A DNA stretch of 64,000 nucleotides from contig JBBSEW010000004.1 in the NCBI GenBank assembly GCA_038239305.1, forward strand, positions 56,252 through 120,251, given 5' to 3'. Under the pieces are notes generated by a model. That model was not told where the DNA came from and ran no database searches. It was given only the letters and a program-made list of their open reading frames with translations. The DNA is from JALYUA01 sp038239305. GTDB taxonomy: Bacteria > Acidobacteriota > Thermoanaerobaculia > UBA5066 > Gp7-AA6. Positions 27,563-35,514 of this stretch are shown here, in pieces. Made by a program: the position numbers and the translations under genes. Every line of letters begins with the position of its first letter. Within the stretch, counting starts at the first letter, position 1.

Positions 27563-28756
27563 CTGTCAAGCTACCGTTGTTGTAGTCCGGCGAGAGTTCG
27601 TCTCGCCGGTAAGCTCCGATTCATCAGCGTCTTCCCACTTCTCGCGGCATGCTCCCTCGCGGCCGAGGGGCAGAGCCACCCTCGCGTTCCGAATCACCAG
27701 TCGCCCCCGACGTGCGATCAGAACGACCTCACGATTCAGATCGACCGGTCGCCGCCAGATCCCCTGATTCCGAACGGATCGACCGTCACCTACACCGTGA
27801 CGGCTCTCAACCTCTCCTCGGCCGGTGGCGTCGCCTGCGACGCGACGAACGTCGGGATCACTTTTACGTGCCCGGGGGCCAACGGGAACCCGACGGGCGC
27901 CACGACGACGCTCGCGGTCAATGACAGCGTGGCCTCCAACACCACCAAGTCGTACACCCCCGTCGCCTGCACGATCCTGGTCAATCCGGGCGTGACGTTC
28001 GCGCGCGCCTCGAGTACCTTCTCGGCGGTCATCCACTCGGCCAATCAGGACGACACGGCCACCGGGACGAAGACGATCACGGTCAACATCCCTCCGCCCA
28101 CTCCGACCAGCACGCCGACGGCCACCGCCACGCCCACAATCACGCCGACGCCGACATCGACCCCCACGTTTACCGCGACATTCTCGCCGACGGCAACGGC
28201 GATTCCGCCCACATCGACACAGACGCCCACTCTGACGCCGACCCGAACCGCTACGGCGATTCCGCCCACATCGACGCAGACCCCCACTCTGACGCCGACC
28301 CGAACCGCTACGGCGATTCCGCCCACATCGACACAGACGCCCACCCTGACGCCGACCCGAACCGCTACGGCGATTCCGCCCACATCGACGCAGACCCCCA
28401 CTCTGACGCCGACGCGAACCGCTACGGCGACCTTCACCGCGAGTCCGACGGCCGTGCCCCCGACAGCAACGCCCACGGCGACGGCGACGGCCACTTCGAC
28501 TCCGACCGCTACCAGCACGCCGAGCCGCACGGCGACGCCCTCGCCCACCGCCACGTTCACTCCCGTCCTGACGGCGACCGCGCCCGCGACCAGCACTCCG
28601 ACACCTGCGCCCACGGCCGTCGTCCCGACACCGACTCCCGGCGGCGGAGGCAACCAACCCCCGGGTCCGTCCGTCCCGACCCTTTCGCCGGTGTCGCTCG
28701 CGCTCTTCGCGTTCGCCCTCGCCTCGCTCGGCCTTGTCTTCATCCGGCGTCGCTGA
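27563..28756 (+). CDS. Secreted Thr/Pro-repeat surface protein with VPTLS sorting tail
   Basis: This protein has about 397 residues. No ATG or GTG is available in frame. I suggest CTG at 27563 after AGAGAGG, which gives a signal peptide (LAGKLRFISVFPLLAACSLA). Residues about 50-165 form an Ig-like or DUF11-type domain (DLTIQIDRSPPDPLIPNGSTVTYTV...). Next is a Pro/Thr-rich stalk of about 180 residues containing four exact or near-exact 19-residue repeats (AIPPTSTQTPTLTPTRTAT). The C-terminus (PSVPTLSPVSLALF, hydrophobic helix, FIRRR) is like IPTL-CTERM sorting signals. It probably sits on the cell surface. A frameshift in the signal peptide is the alternative to the CTG start. Confidence 0.75.
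   Translation: MSSYRCCSPARVRLAGKLRFISVFPLLAACSLAAEGQSHPRVPNHQSPPTCDQNDLTIQIDRSPPDPLIPNGSTVTYTVTALNLSSAGGVACDATNVGITFTCPGANGNPTGATTTLAVNDSVASNTTKSYTPVACTILVNPGVTFARASSTFSAVIHSANQDDTATGTKTITVNIPPPTPTSTPTATATPTITPTPTSTPTFTATFSPTATAIPPTSTQTPTLTPTRTATAIPPTSTQTPTLTPTRTATAIPPTSTQTPTLTPTRTATAIPPTSTQTPTLTPTRTATATFTASPTAVPPTATPTATATATSTPTATSTPSRTATPSPTATFTPVLTATAPATSTPTPAPTAVVPTPTPGGGGNQPPGPSVPTLSPVSLALFAFALASLGLVFIRRR
27587..27609 (+). promoter_or_regulatory. Hairpin at the 5' end of the Thr/Pro-repeat gene
   Basis: An 8-bp perfect inverted repeat (CCGGCGAG / CTCGCCGG) with a 7-nt loop lies just inside or upstream of the coding start, depending on which start is used. It could act on mRNA translation. 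No riboswitch core is recognisable in the 261-bp spacer before it. Confidence 0.35.
28199..28426 (+). repeat. Four tandem 57-bp repeats in frame
   Basis: Units of 57 bp (28199, 28256, 28313, 28370) encode a 19-residue Thr/Pro block and differ at only a few positions, such as ACACAGACGCCC versus ACGCAGACCCCC. Because the unit is a multiple of three, copy-number changes lengthen or shorten the stalk without breaking the frame. Confidence 0.95.
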
Positions 28757-28772
28757 ACTGCCCGCATCGAAG

Positions 28773-28808
28773 CCGTTATCCGCCGGATAGACCACCGGCG
28801 GATAACGG
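28773..28808 (+). terminator. Strong hairpin after the Thr/Pro-repeat gene
   Basis: A perfect 14-bp inverted repeat (CCGTTATCCGCCGG / CCGGCGGATAACGG) with an 8-nt loop lies 16 bases after the stop. There is no T-tract, so it may be an mRNA-stabilising or Rho-assisted stop rather than a classical terminator. Confidence 0.55.
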
Positions 28809-28833
28809 TAGGGTCGCCGGTGGTGCGTTATCC

Positions 28834-28931
28834 ATGACCCTCTCTTCTTCGCAGTGGCAGTTTTTTCGTCCTCGGTAGTCGACCCGATCTCGCAGGTGCC
28901 GATCTTCGGGGGCTGACGTCGGGCTCGGCGC
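28834..28931 (+). pseudogene. marC 5' remnant
   Basis: This segment aligns with the first part of the intact marC gene at 30273. The ATG is in register (codons 8-9 are both TGG CAG). The blocks TTTTCGTCC, the run starting ACCCGATCTCG, GTGCCGATCTTCG and CTGACGTCGGGCTC recur in the same order with small deletions. A TAG follows after 14 codons, so nothing is encoded. The similarity stops where the uvrA remnant begins. The 408-bp gap 28757-29164 holds only the hairpin, this remnant, the uvrA remnant and a short ATG-rich repeat. Confidence 0.8.
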
Positions 28932-28933
28932 CG

Positions 28934-29120
28934 AAGACTCGACGTAACGCCGCTGCCCCTCGACGAAGATCGTTTCGAACGCGTGGGACGACTTGTCCGA
29001 ACCGGAGACACCCGTGATCACGACGAGGCGGTTGCGGGATGCCGCACGAGAGGAGGTTGTGCTGGCGGGCGCCGCGGATACGCAGGAACTCCCTGGGAGA
29101 GCGATTCGAGCGGTTGTGGA
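28934..29120 (-). pseudogene. uvrA 5' remnant
   Basis: This segment matches the start of the intact uvrA (27134-27325) and about 20 bases upstream of its ATG. On the minus strand it still reads REFLRIRGARQHNL in one frame, then NRLVVITGVSGSDKSS and EGQRRYVES in another. The ATG has become AGG, a 6-bp deletion shifts the frame, and the P-loop Gly is now Asp. It therefore cannot be functional. It is joined end to end with the marC remnant. Confidence 0.9.
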
Positions 29121-29140
29121 CGGGAAAGATTCCAGCTCGT

Positions 29141-29167
29141 AAACATGCGCAAACATGCGCAAACATG
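29141..29167 (+). repeat. Short AAACATGCGC repeat at a start codon
   Basis: Two full copies of a 10-bp unit (AAACATGCGC) and the third AAACATG place three ATG codons 10 bp apart, one in each frame. The last one (29165) is the probable start of the propeller gene. No Shine-Dalgarno site is evident. Confidence 0.6.
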
Positions 29168-30203
29168 AAAGACTCGCGGAACGTTCTGTCGCCCGAGACC
29201 CGCACGCGCACTTCTCGCGGCGCTCCTCCTGGGGGCGCTCTCCCGTGAAGCCTCTGCCCAGGGCGTCACGGAATTCTCGATGAGCGCCTTCCCCGACGGG
29301 ATCGCCACGGGACCCGATGGAAATCTCTGGCTCACCCGCGACGGAGAGAACGCACGACTCACCCCGGCCGGCGTCATCACGACGTTCGGGCTTCCGGACT
29401 CCGATCTTCCGAAGGGGATCACCGTCGGACCGGATGGAAGTCTCTGGTTCGCGGAGCAGCGCGGACACGAGATCGGCCGGATCACGACGGCGGGCGCCGT
29501 GACGTTCTTTCCGCTTTCCGGCACGGCGCTGCCCCAGGACATCACGACCGGCCCGGACGGGAACCTCTGGTTCACGGAGAGCAACGCGATCGGCCGCATG
29601 ACTCCCACGGGAACCTTCACGGAGTTTGCTCTTCCAGCGGGTACGAATCCTCGCGGCGCGATCACGTCCGGGCCTGATGGCGCCCTCTGGTTCACGGCCG
29701 CCGACGGCATCGGACGATGCTCGACGGGCGGCGCGATCACCCTGTTTCCGACGCCGACGAGCCAGCAGACGACGGGCATCGTCGCGGGACCCGACGGGAA
29801 TCTCTGGTTTGTCGGACCTTTCGGCTGGGGAGAGATCACGACCGCCGGCTCGATCACGACCTACTCCAATTTCCACGGAGACAGCATCGCCGCCGGGTCC
29901 GACGGGGCCATCTGGGCGATCAATTCCCTCGAGCTCGCGCGGATGACGGCCGGCGGATCGGTCGTCGCGACCTTCCCCCTTCCGCAGCACACGTTTCCGT
30001 TCCCTTCGGTCGACCCCTTGCCGCTCCTCCGCGTCGCGGTCGGCGGCAACCGGCGAATCTGGTACGCGAACTTTTTCTGGGCGGGCTTCGCCGACGCTTC
30101 CGCCGCCACCGCGGGACCGGTCCCCACCCTCTCGCCGCTTTTCGCCGTCGCGCTGTCGGCTCTTCTCGCGCTGGCGGGAGCGCGCCGGCTCTCGTCCGCC
30201 TGA
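29165..30203 (+). CDS. Secreted virginiamycin-B-lyase-like beta-propeller, signal peptide frameshifted
   Basis: The uninterrupted frame from ATG 29280 encodes 307 residues of Vgb-type propeller repeats (GPDGNLWLTRD, GPDGSLWFAEQ, GPDGNLWFTES, GPDGALWFTAA, GPDGNLWFVGP). Directly upstream, in the same frame, is a perfect signal-peptide core (ALLAALLLGALSREASAQ) that lacks a start codon; its natural start, ATG 29165, lies in another frame, so one base appears lost or gained near 29210. The C-terminus is GPVPTLSPLF, a hydrophobic helix, then ARRL, a VPTLS-type sorting tail like that of the Thr/Pro-repeat protein. It is probably surface-bound; lyase activity is not shown by any conserved residue I can verify. 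Confidence 0.8.
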
Positions 30204-30272
30204 CCCCTCGCCGCCCCGCATCTCAGGCCGCCGGCGACGCCCGGCCGCCGAAACGGTAGAGTCCTCCCTCGC

Positions 30273-30914
30273 ATGAAATTCACCCAGCCGGAGTGGCAGT
30301 TCGCGCTGCTCGCGTTTTCGTCCCTCTTTTCCGTAATCAACCCGATCTCGGCTGTGCCGATCTTCGTGGCGCTGACGTCGGGCTCTCCGGCCGAGCGGCG
30401 GCGAGCAGCCTTCCGCGCCTGCCTGGCGGCGCTCGCGGTTCTCGCGATCTTCGCCGCGGCGGGCGGCGCGATCTTCGCGTTCTTTCAGATCACGGTGCCG
30501 GCGTTTCAGATCGCGGGAGGAGTCCTCTTCACTATCATGTCGCTGCGCGAGATGGAGGAAGGCGACAAGGAGGTGACTCCGGAAGAGGCGGACAAGCTCG
30601 ATCCCTCCATCGTGCCCCTCGGCATCCCGGTCATCGCCGGTCCGGGCGCGATCTCCGCGATGATGGTGCTGGTCGGGCAGGCGCGGGACGGAGGCCACCG
30701 GATCGCGCTCGCGTCGGCGCTCGGCGCGAGCATCCTGATCACGCTCGTCATCCTGCTCGCCGCGCCGACGATCGTTGGCCGGATCGGCCGGACGGGCCGG
30801 CAGGTCGTCGCCAAGGTCATGGGCCTGGTGACGGCGGTGATCGGCGTCCAGTTCATCCTCAACGGCGCGACGACGGTCATCCTCGGGATACTCCGCGAAT
30901 CCCGCACGCCGTAG
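30273..30914 (+). CDS. MarC-family (UPF0056) integral membrane protein
   Basis: This protein has 213 residues and six predicted membrane helices, the usual size and topology. Family markers are FSVINPISAVPIFVALT in the first helix, FQIAGGVLFTIMSL, and the central VPLGIPVIAGPGAISAMMVL. The function of the family is unsettled; early claims of a role in multiple antibiotic resistance were withdrawn. A decayed copy of its 5' end lies at 28834-28931. The downstream GNAT gene begins 16 bases after its stop, so the two probably form an operon. Confidence 0.93.
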   Translation: MKFTQPEWQFALLAFSSLFSVINPISAVPIFVALTSGSPAERRRAAFRACLAALAVLAIFAAAGGAIFAFFQITVPAFQIAGGVLFTIMSLREMEEGDKEVTPEEADKLDPSIVPLGIPVIAGPGAISAMMVLVGQARDGGHRIALASALGASILITLVILLAAPTIVGRIGRTGRQVVAKVMGLVTAVIGVQFILNGATTVILGILRESRTP

Positions 30915-30930
30915 CGTTCTCCTCCCGACG

Positions 30931-31401
30931 GTGAGCTCTCCCCTCGATCCCGGCTTCACCTTCCGCGATTACGAGTCGCGCGATTTCGAAGACCTGGTCA
31001 CGCTCGATGGCGAATGCTTCGAGCCGGATGTCGCCTATTCGAAGTCGGAGATGCGCCGCTTTCTTTCGTTTGCGACGCGCGTGGTCACCGTCGCCGAGAG
31101 CGGCGGCCGGATCGCCGGCTTCTGCATCGGGTACCTCGCACCCGGCCGCGCCGCCCACGTCATTACGCTCGACGTGCGCTCGGGGTCCAGGCGGACGGGC
31201 CTCGGCCGCGCCCTGCTCGAGCGCACGGTCGCGCGTCTCACGCGAGCCGGAGCACACGAAACGCTCCTCGAGGTCGATGTGAAGAATACCAACGCCATCG
31301 GCTTCTACGAAAGGCTCGGGTTCCGCCGGCGCCGGGAGATTCCGGACTACTACGGACCGGGAAAGCCGGGACTGGAGATGGCGAGAACGGAAGGAAAATA
31401 A
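30931..31401 (+). CDS. GNAT-family N-acetyltransferase, RimI-like
   Basis: This protein has 156 residues and a GTG start. The acetyl-CoA-binding motif A is clear (VRSGSRRTGLGRALLERTVARL), followed by the RimI-type VDVKNTNAIGFYERLGFRRRR and the YY near the C-terminus (IPDYYGPGK). RimI relatives acetylate N-termini of ribosomal or other proteins, but many GNATs act on small molecules, so the substrate is open. It follows marC closely. An intergenic repeat cluster separates it from convergent smpB. Confidence 0.88.
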   Translation: MSSPLDPGFTFRDYESRDFEDLVTLDGECFEPDVAYSKSEMRRFLSFATRVVTVAESGGRIAGFCIGYLAPGRAAHVITLDVRSGSRRTGLGRALLERTVARLTRAGAHETLLEVDVKNTNAIGFYERLGFRRRREIPDYYGPGKPGLEMARTEGK

Positions 31402-31431
31402 GGCGAGGTCAGCCGGGAGACACTCGAGTTC

Positions 31432-31643
31432 GAATCTCGCGATCTCGCGATCTCATGATCTCGCGATCAATCGAACCGAGGAGGAATCGGGTGGCCGGGC
31501 GATCGAGTGATCGGGTGATCAATCCGGGGAATCGGGTGATCGGAGGACTGGGAAAAGCCATCGTGGGATGGAAGCCGCCGCGCTCTCGTTCGTTTCCCCT
31601 TTCCCGTTTTTTTCCCGTTTCCCGTTTCCCGCCTTGCTTCCCG
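31432..31643. repeat. GATC-rich and TTTCCCG intergenic repeat block (copy A)
   Basis: The convergent spacer between the GNAT and smpB genes holds three modules. First is a GATCTCGCGATC block with the core TCTCATGATCTCGCGATCAA. Next are iterations of GAATCGGGTGATC. Last is a run of TTTCCCG heptamers (31590-31632). The same first module recurs at 39020, 39181 (inverted) and 63713, the second at 63799, and the third at 60757 and 62252 (inverted). Confidence 0.85.
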
Positions 31644-31651
31644 CATCACCC

Positions 31652-32137
31652 TCACCGTTGCCGCATCGAACGGTCGGCTTCGCGCTTGAGCTCGCGGTCG
31701 CGGATGGCGTCGCGCTTGTCGTGCAATTTCTTGCCCTTGACGAGCGCGATCTCCGCCTTCGCGTGCGAGCCCTTGAAGTAGAGCGAGAGGGGAACGCACG
31801 TCACGCCGCGCGTCGCCACCGCCGAGGCCCAGCGCTCGAGCTCCCGGCGGTGCAGCAGAATCTTACGGTCGCGCTCCGGCGCGTGATTGTTCCAGGAGCC
31901 CGATCCGTAGGGCGAGATGTGGGCGCCTACCAGGTACGCCTCCCGGTCCCGGAAGCGGATGAAGGAGTCCTTGAGCTGCGCCCGCCCCTCGCGGAGAGAC
32001 TTCACTTCCGTGCCGGTGAGCACGAGGCCCGCCTCCGTCCGATCTTCGATGAAGTACTCGTGGAAGGCCTTCCGATTGGACGCGATGGGGGTCGTCTTCT
32101 TCGGCTCTTTCGCCGCCGCCGGCGCCGACGGTCTCAT
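31652..32137 (-). CDS. smpB: SsrA-binding protein
   Basis: This protein has 161 residues. It binds tmRNA and delivers it to stalled ribosomes for trans-translation. Diagnostic blocks are NRKAFHEYFIEDRTEAGLVL, GTEVKSLREGRAQLKDSF, AHISPYGSGSWNNHAPERDR and RKILLHRREL, ending in a basic tail (KKLHDKRDAIRDRELKREAD). An extra Ala/Pro-rich stretch precedes the core. The ATG overlaps the stop of the upstream HD-GYP gene as ATGA. No tmRNA gene is seen nearby. Confidence 0.95.
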   Translation of the reverse strand: MRPSAPAAAKEPKKTTPIASNRKAFHEYFIEDRTEAGLVLTGTEVKSLREGRAQLKDSFIRFRDREAYLVGAHISPYGSGSWNNHAPERDRKILLHRRELERWASAVATRGVTCVPLSLYFKGSHAKAEIALVKGKKLHDKRDAIRDRELKREADRSMRQR

Positions 32138-33795
32138 GACTCGTTCGCGGGATAGTCGCGCGCGCCCGCCGGCTGCTGCCGCATCAGGTTGCAGAACCGC
32201 CGGGAAAGGTCGGGATCGAACTGCGTCCCCGCCTTCATGGTGATGATCTCGAGAGCCGCTTCGCGCGAGATGGGGCTGCGGTAGGAGTGAGGCGCCGTCA
32301 TCGCGTCGTACGCCTCGGCGATGGCGAGAACGCGCGCTCCAAACGGGATCCTCTCTGCGGACAACCCATCGGGATACCCCGCGCCGTCGTACCGCTCGTG
32401 GTGATGCCTCACGAGGGGCGCGATCGGGTAGGGAAAATCGATCCGCTCGAGGATGTCGGCGCCGATCGTCGCGTGCCGGCGGACGAGCGCGACTTCCTGC
32501 AGATCGAGCGGGCGCCGTCCGGACAGGCGCTCGTACGGAACCTCGACCTCGCGGATCCCGACGTCGTGGACGAGCCCGGCGACGGTGAGCTGCTCGATCG
32601 CGTCGGCCGGAAGGCCGAGAGCGGTCGCGAACCGCCGGCACAGGGCTCCGACCGCGTAGGAGTGCGCCTTCAACTGGGGATAGGAGCGAAGTCCCGGCTC
32701 GAGCAGAGCCTTGACGAGACTCCGATAGGAATTCCGGTACCGGTCGCCCGCCGCGGCGAGGAGGACCGCGGCCCGCGCCCCCCGGTGCACTTCCTTCAAC
32801 GCTTCCTCGAGGGCTCCCTCGGGAGGGCGCGAGAAGAGAATCGACAGCAGGATCGCGCGATTTCCCGTGGCGAGAATCGACGTCTGGATTCCGGCGAACC
32901 CCTGGATCTGGCCGGGTCCGCGCCCGAGCGGATACTCCATGCGGAATCGTTTCGCGTCGGGAATCCGGCCGGGGAGCGCCGTGGGCACGACGGACTCGAG
33001 GTTCTCGATCAGAGCGGCCCGCGCGGAGTCGGCGAACAGCCGCCGCGCGCCGATCCGGATCTCGGCGCCCTCGGGAGTCCAGGTGGAAAAGGCGACCGCC
33101 TCGACGTCCGACGACTGCAGGAGCGCGCTCCAGAAGCCGCGGAAGACGAGGTCCTCGCTGCCGCCGGACGGAGCGGGCGCGGCGACCGCTGCCGGGGCAG
33201 CCGCGGCGGCGGGCGGGGGAACCTCCGTCACGGGGGTGTCGCTGAAGAACGGAGGCGGAGAAGGGAAGTCTTCGTCCGAAACGGCCGCGGAAACCGGCTG
33301 TCGGAAGAGAGCCTCCGCGTCTTCCGGCGCCATCGGCTCCGGCGCGCCGACGGACGCTCCGTTCACGGATTCGAGGACGATTGCGATCCGGGTCGCCAGC
33401 CTCTCGGCCGAGCGAAGATCCTCGGACGCGAAGAATCCGCCGTTCAATTTGTCCTGGAACTCGGCGATCCCCGCCATCCGCGAACCGACGTAGATCGGCA
33501 TGGCGAGGGTGCGGGCGTATTGCCCGCGCTCCATGACCGGCCCCATCCGGCCCGCCTCGGAGGGCGAGTTGGCGAAGACCGGCCGGCGATGACCCTGAAC
33601 CCAATCGACGAGGGGATGATCGGGCTCGAGGAGATCATCGGGCCCGAACCGGGGTCCGAATCCGTAGGACGCGGCGAGCCGGTAGTCTCCCGTGGGGCTC
33701 ATCGCATAGCACCGCGCGCGGGCAGTGCGGAGCCCTTCTCGCGCCCCCTGGAGGATCGCGCCCACCTCATCCTCGAGGCGCGTGCTGCTCGACAT
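32134..33795 (-). CDS. GAF and HD-GYP domain protein
   Basis: This protein has 553 residues. I set the start at the ATG in MSSSTRLEDEVG; the longer frame lacks a matching N-terminus. Residues about 1-145 resemble a GAF domain, followed by a Pro/Ala-rich linker, a second sensor-like segment, and a C-terminal HD-GYP domain (about 380-540) with HD in LVHDVGIREV and HHERYDGAGYPDGLS. HD-GYP enzymes hydrolyse cyclic di-GMP. The usual Lys of HDIGK is replaced (HDVGI), so activity cannot be taken for granted. It is translationally coupled to smpB, and divergent from lpxC with a 212-bp gap. Confidence 0.88.
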   Translation of the reverse strand: MSSSTRLEDEVGAILQGAREGLRTARARCYAMSPTGDYRLAASYGFGPRFGPDDLLEPDHPLVDWVQGHRRPVFANSPSEAGRMGPVMERGQYARTLAMPIYVGSRMAGIAEFQDKLNGGFFASEDLRSAERLATRIAIVLESVNGASVGAPEPMAPEDAEALFRQPVSAAVSDEDFPSPPPFFSDTPVTEVPPPAAAAAPAAVAAPAPSGGSEDLVFRGFWSALLQSSDVEAVAFSTWTPEGAEIRIGARRLFADSARAALIENLESVVPTALPGRIPDAKRFRMEYPLGRGPGQIQGFAGIQTSILATGNRAILLSILFSRPPEGALEEALKEVHRGARAAVLLAAAGDRYRNSYRSLVKALLEPGLRSYPQLKAHSYAVGALCRRFATALGLPADAIEQLTVAGLVHDVGIREVEVPYERLSGRRPLDLQEVALVRRHATIGADILERIDFPYPIAPLVRHHHERYDGAGYPDGLSAERIPFGARVLAIAEAYDAMTAPHSYRSPISREAALEIITMKAGTQFDPDLSRRFCNLMRQQPAGARDYPANES

Positions 33796-34007
33796 TCGTC
33801 TCGGAGTGTACCGGATCGATCGGGAGAGGATCGTGGCGCCCTGACCACAGATCTGTCGCGCGCGAGCCACAGAAGCGACACCGGGTTGGCGCGAGGCTCT
33901 CGTGCAGTCTCTCCTCCCACGCCGCGCCGGCCGCGCTTTTCCGATTTTTTATCCCGAACTACCGTTCTGGCACCGCTCGTGCGAAGAGCGGGTCGGACAA
34001 AGAGCCC

Positions 34008-34886
34008 TTGCGTTCACAGACCACACTTCGCACCACCGTCTCGATCGAAGGCGTCGGACTCCATTCGGGGCATCCGGTGCGCGCGCATTTCCGGCCCGCA
34101 CCGGCGGACCACGGGCTCGTGTTCGTGCGGCGCGACCATCCCGACACGCCGATCCCCGCGCGGCTGTCCTCGGCGGCCACGTTCGACTACGCCACCACGC
34201 TCTCGGCTCAGGGAGTCTCGATCGGCACCGTCGAGCACGCCCTCTCCGCCGCGGTCGGAGAAGGCCTCGACAACTGCCGGATCGAAGTGGAAGGCCCGGA
34301 GATTCCGATCCTGGACGGGTCTGCCCTTCCCTTCGTCCGCCTCTTCCACGCCGCCGGCTTCGAGCGGCTCGACGGGCGCATCCGGCCTCTCTCGCTCGAC
34401 CGCCCGATCTCCGTCCAGAAGGGGGATCGCAGCGTCCGGTACGAGCCGGACGGCGCGGGCCTCACGATCTCGTACGAAATCGATTTTCCGCACCCGGTCG
34501 TCGGCCGCCAGCAGCTGACGGTGGCGGTCCGGCCCGAGGAATATTCGGCTCGGATCGCCCCGGCCCGCACGTTCGGATTCGCGCGCGATGTGGAAGCCAT
34601 GCGTGCCCGCGGACTGGCGCGCGGCGGAAGCCTCCACAACGCGGTTGTCCTCGACGACGAAGGCATCGCGTCCGGTCCTCTCCGGTTCCGCGACGAGTTC
34701 GTTCGCCACAAGATCCTGGACCTCATCGGCGACCTTGCCCTGCTCGGGCGGCCTCTGACGGGCAAGATCTACGCGCACAAGGCGGGGCACGCGCTGCACA
34801 TCGAGTTCGCGCGGGCTCTCGAGCTCGCCCGTCTCGCTCCCGCCGCGGAGCACGAATCGGCCCGCGAGCGCACCGCCAACGCCTGA
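34008..34886 (+). CDS. lpxC: UDP-3-O-acyl-N-acetylglucosamine deacetylase
   Basis: This protein has 292 residues and a TTG start (TTG CGT TCA CAG). It is the zinc-dependent committed step of lipid A synthesis, acting at the inner face of the inner membrane. The zinc ligands are His78 in GTVEHALSA, and His234 and Asp238 in RHKILDLIGDL. The general acid/base His261 is in HKAGHALH. The opening TTLRTTVSIEGVGLHSG is standard, and the C-terminus is slightly short. It is the first gene of the rightward lpxC-DUF4390-ntrY-ntrX cluster. Its presence shows the organism makes lipopolysaccharide. Confidence 0.96.
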   Translation: MRSQTTLRTTVSIEGVGLHSGHPVRAHFRPAPADHGLVFVRRDHPDTPIPARLSSAATFDYATTLSAQGVSIGTVEHALSAAVGEGLDNCRIEVEGPEIPILDGSALPFVRLFHAAGFERLDGRIRPLSLDRPISVQKGDRSVRYEPDGAGLTISYEIDFPHPVVGRQQLTVAVRPEEYSARIAPARTFGFARDVEAMRARGLARGGSLHNAVVLDDEGIASGPLRFRDEFVRHKILDLIGDLALLGRPLTGKIYAHKAGHALHIEFARALELARLAPAAEHESARERTANA

Positions 34887-34938
34887 CCCGCTATCCCCTG
34901 CGCGAGGTCAGTCCTCGCTCTCCCATTACAATTCCCCC

Positions 34939-35514
34939 ATGCAACGGGGCTTTCGGCTCGCTCTCGCCGCCTGGATGGCTCTCGCCGGCGCCGCTCCGGG
35001 CGTCGCGGCTCCGGAAGCCGTCAAGCCGCGGATCGAGAGCCTTCACGCGGAAGCGCGGGGGCCGGACGTCTTCATGCGGTTCCGCCTCGACGGCGCCCTG
35101 AACCCGGAGCTCGCCTCGAAGATCGAGGCGGGCCTCGAGACCGCGATCCGATACGACATCCGGCTCTACCGGCACAACGCCCACTGGTTCTGGGACGACC
35201 GGATCGACGGCCGGCGCTATCGCGTCGCCGTGACGTACGACCCCGTGACCCGCGAGTACGTCATCGCCGAGACTCTCGACGGGAAACCGCTTTCGAGATC
35301 GTCGACCCGCGACTTTCCCGAAGTCGCCCGACGGCTCATCTCGCGGGACAACCTGCTGGTCTTCCGGGTCGGCGACGACCAGCCGCGCCGCAACCTCTAC
35401 CTCGAGGTCCGTGCCGTCTTCGATTCCGGCTACCTGTTCACGATCATCCCCGTCGACGCGCGGACCCCCTGGCGGCCGTCCAACCGCTTCGACGTGCGCG
35501 GCGGCGTGCCATGA
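34939..35514 (+). CDS. DUF4390 exported protein
   Basis: This protein has 191 residues. A signal peptide (RGFRLALAAWMALAGAAPGVAA) leads into a domain with FMRFRLDGALNPELASKIEAGLETAIRYDI, LYRHNAHWFWDD and the C-terminal FTIIPVDARTPWRPSNRFDV, matching the DUF4390 pattern. The family is periplasmic and regularly encoded directly before NtrY-type histidine kinases, and here the stop overlaps ntrY as ATGA. It may modulate the kinase's extracytoplasmic input, but this is inference. Confidence 0.85.
   Translation: MQRGFRLALAAWMALAGAAPGVAAPEAVKPRIESLHAEARGPDVFMRFRLDGALNPELASKIEAGLETAIRYDIRLYRHNAHWFWDDRIDGRRYRVAVTYDPVTREYVIAETLDGKPLSRSSTRDFPEVARRLISRDNLLVFRVGDDQPRRNLYLEVRAVFDSGYLFTIIPVDARTPWRPSNRFDVRGGVP

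Noticed and set aside
28199..28426. Regularly spaced repeats that might suggest a CRISPR array
   Set aside because: Units are contiguous without spacers, multiples of three, and encode a Thr/Pro stalk in frame. No cas genes are present.
28776..30959. Long minus-strand reading frame that includes a UvrA P-loop
   Set aside because: It is antisense to the propeller and marC genes. The UvrA-like part is the decayed remnant only; the rest is shadow sequence with Arg/Asp-rich composition.
31402..31651. Small coding genes in the repeat block
   Set aside because: Short frames exist on both strands but consist of translated repeats with no ribosome-binding site or family resemblance.
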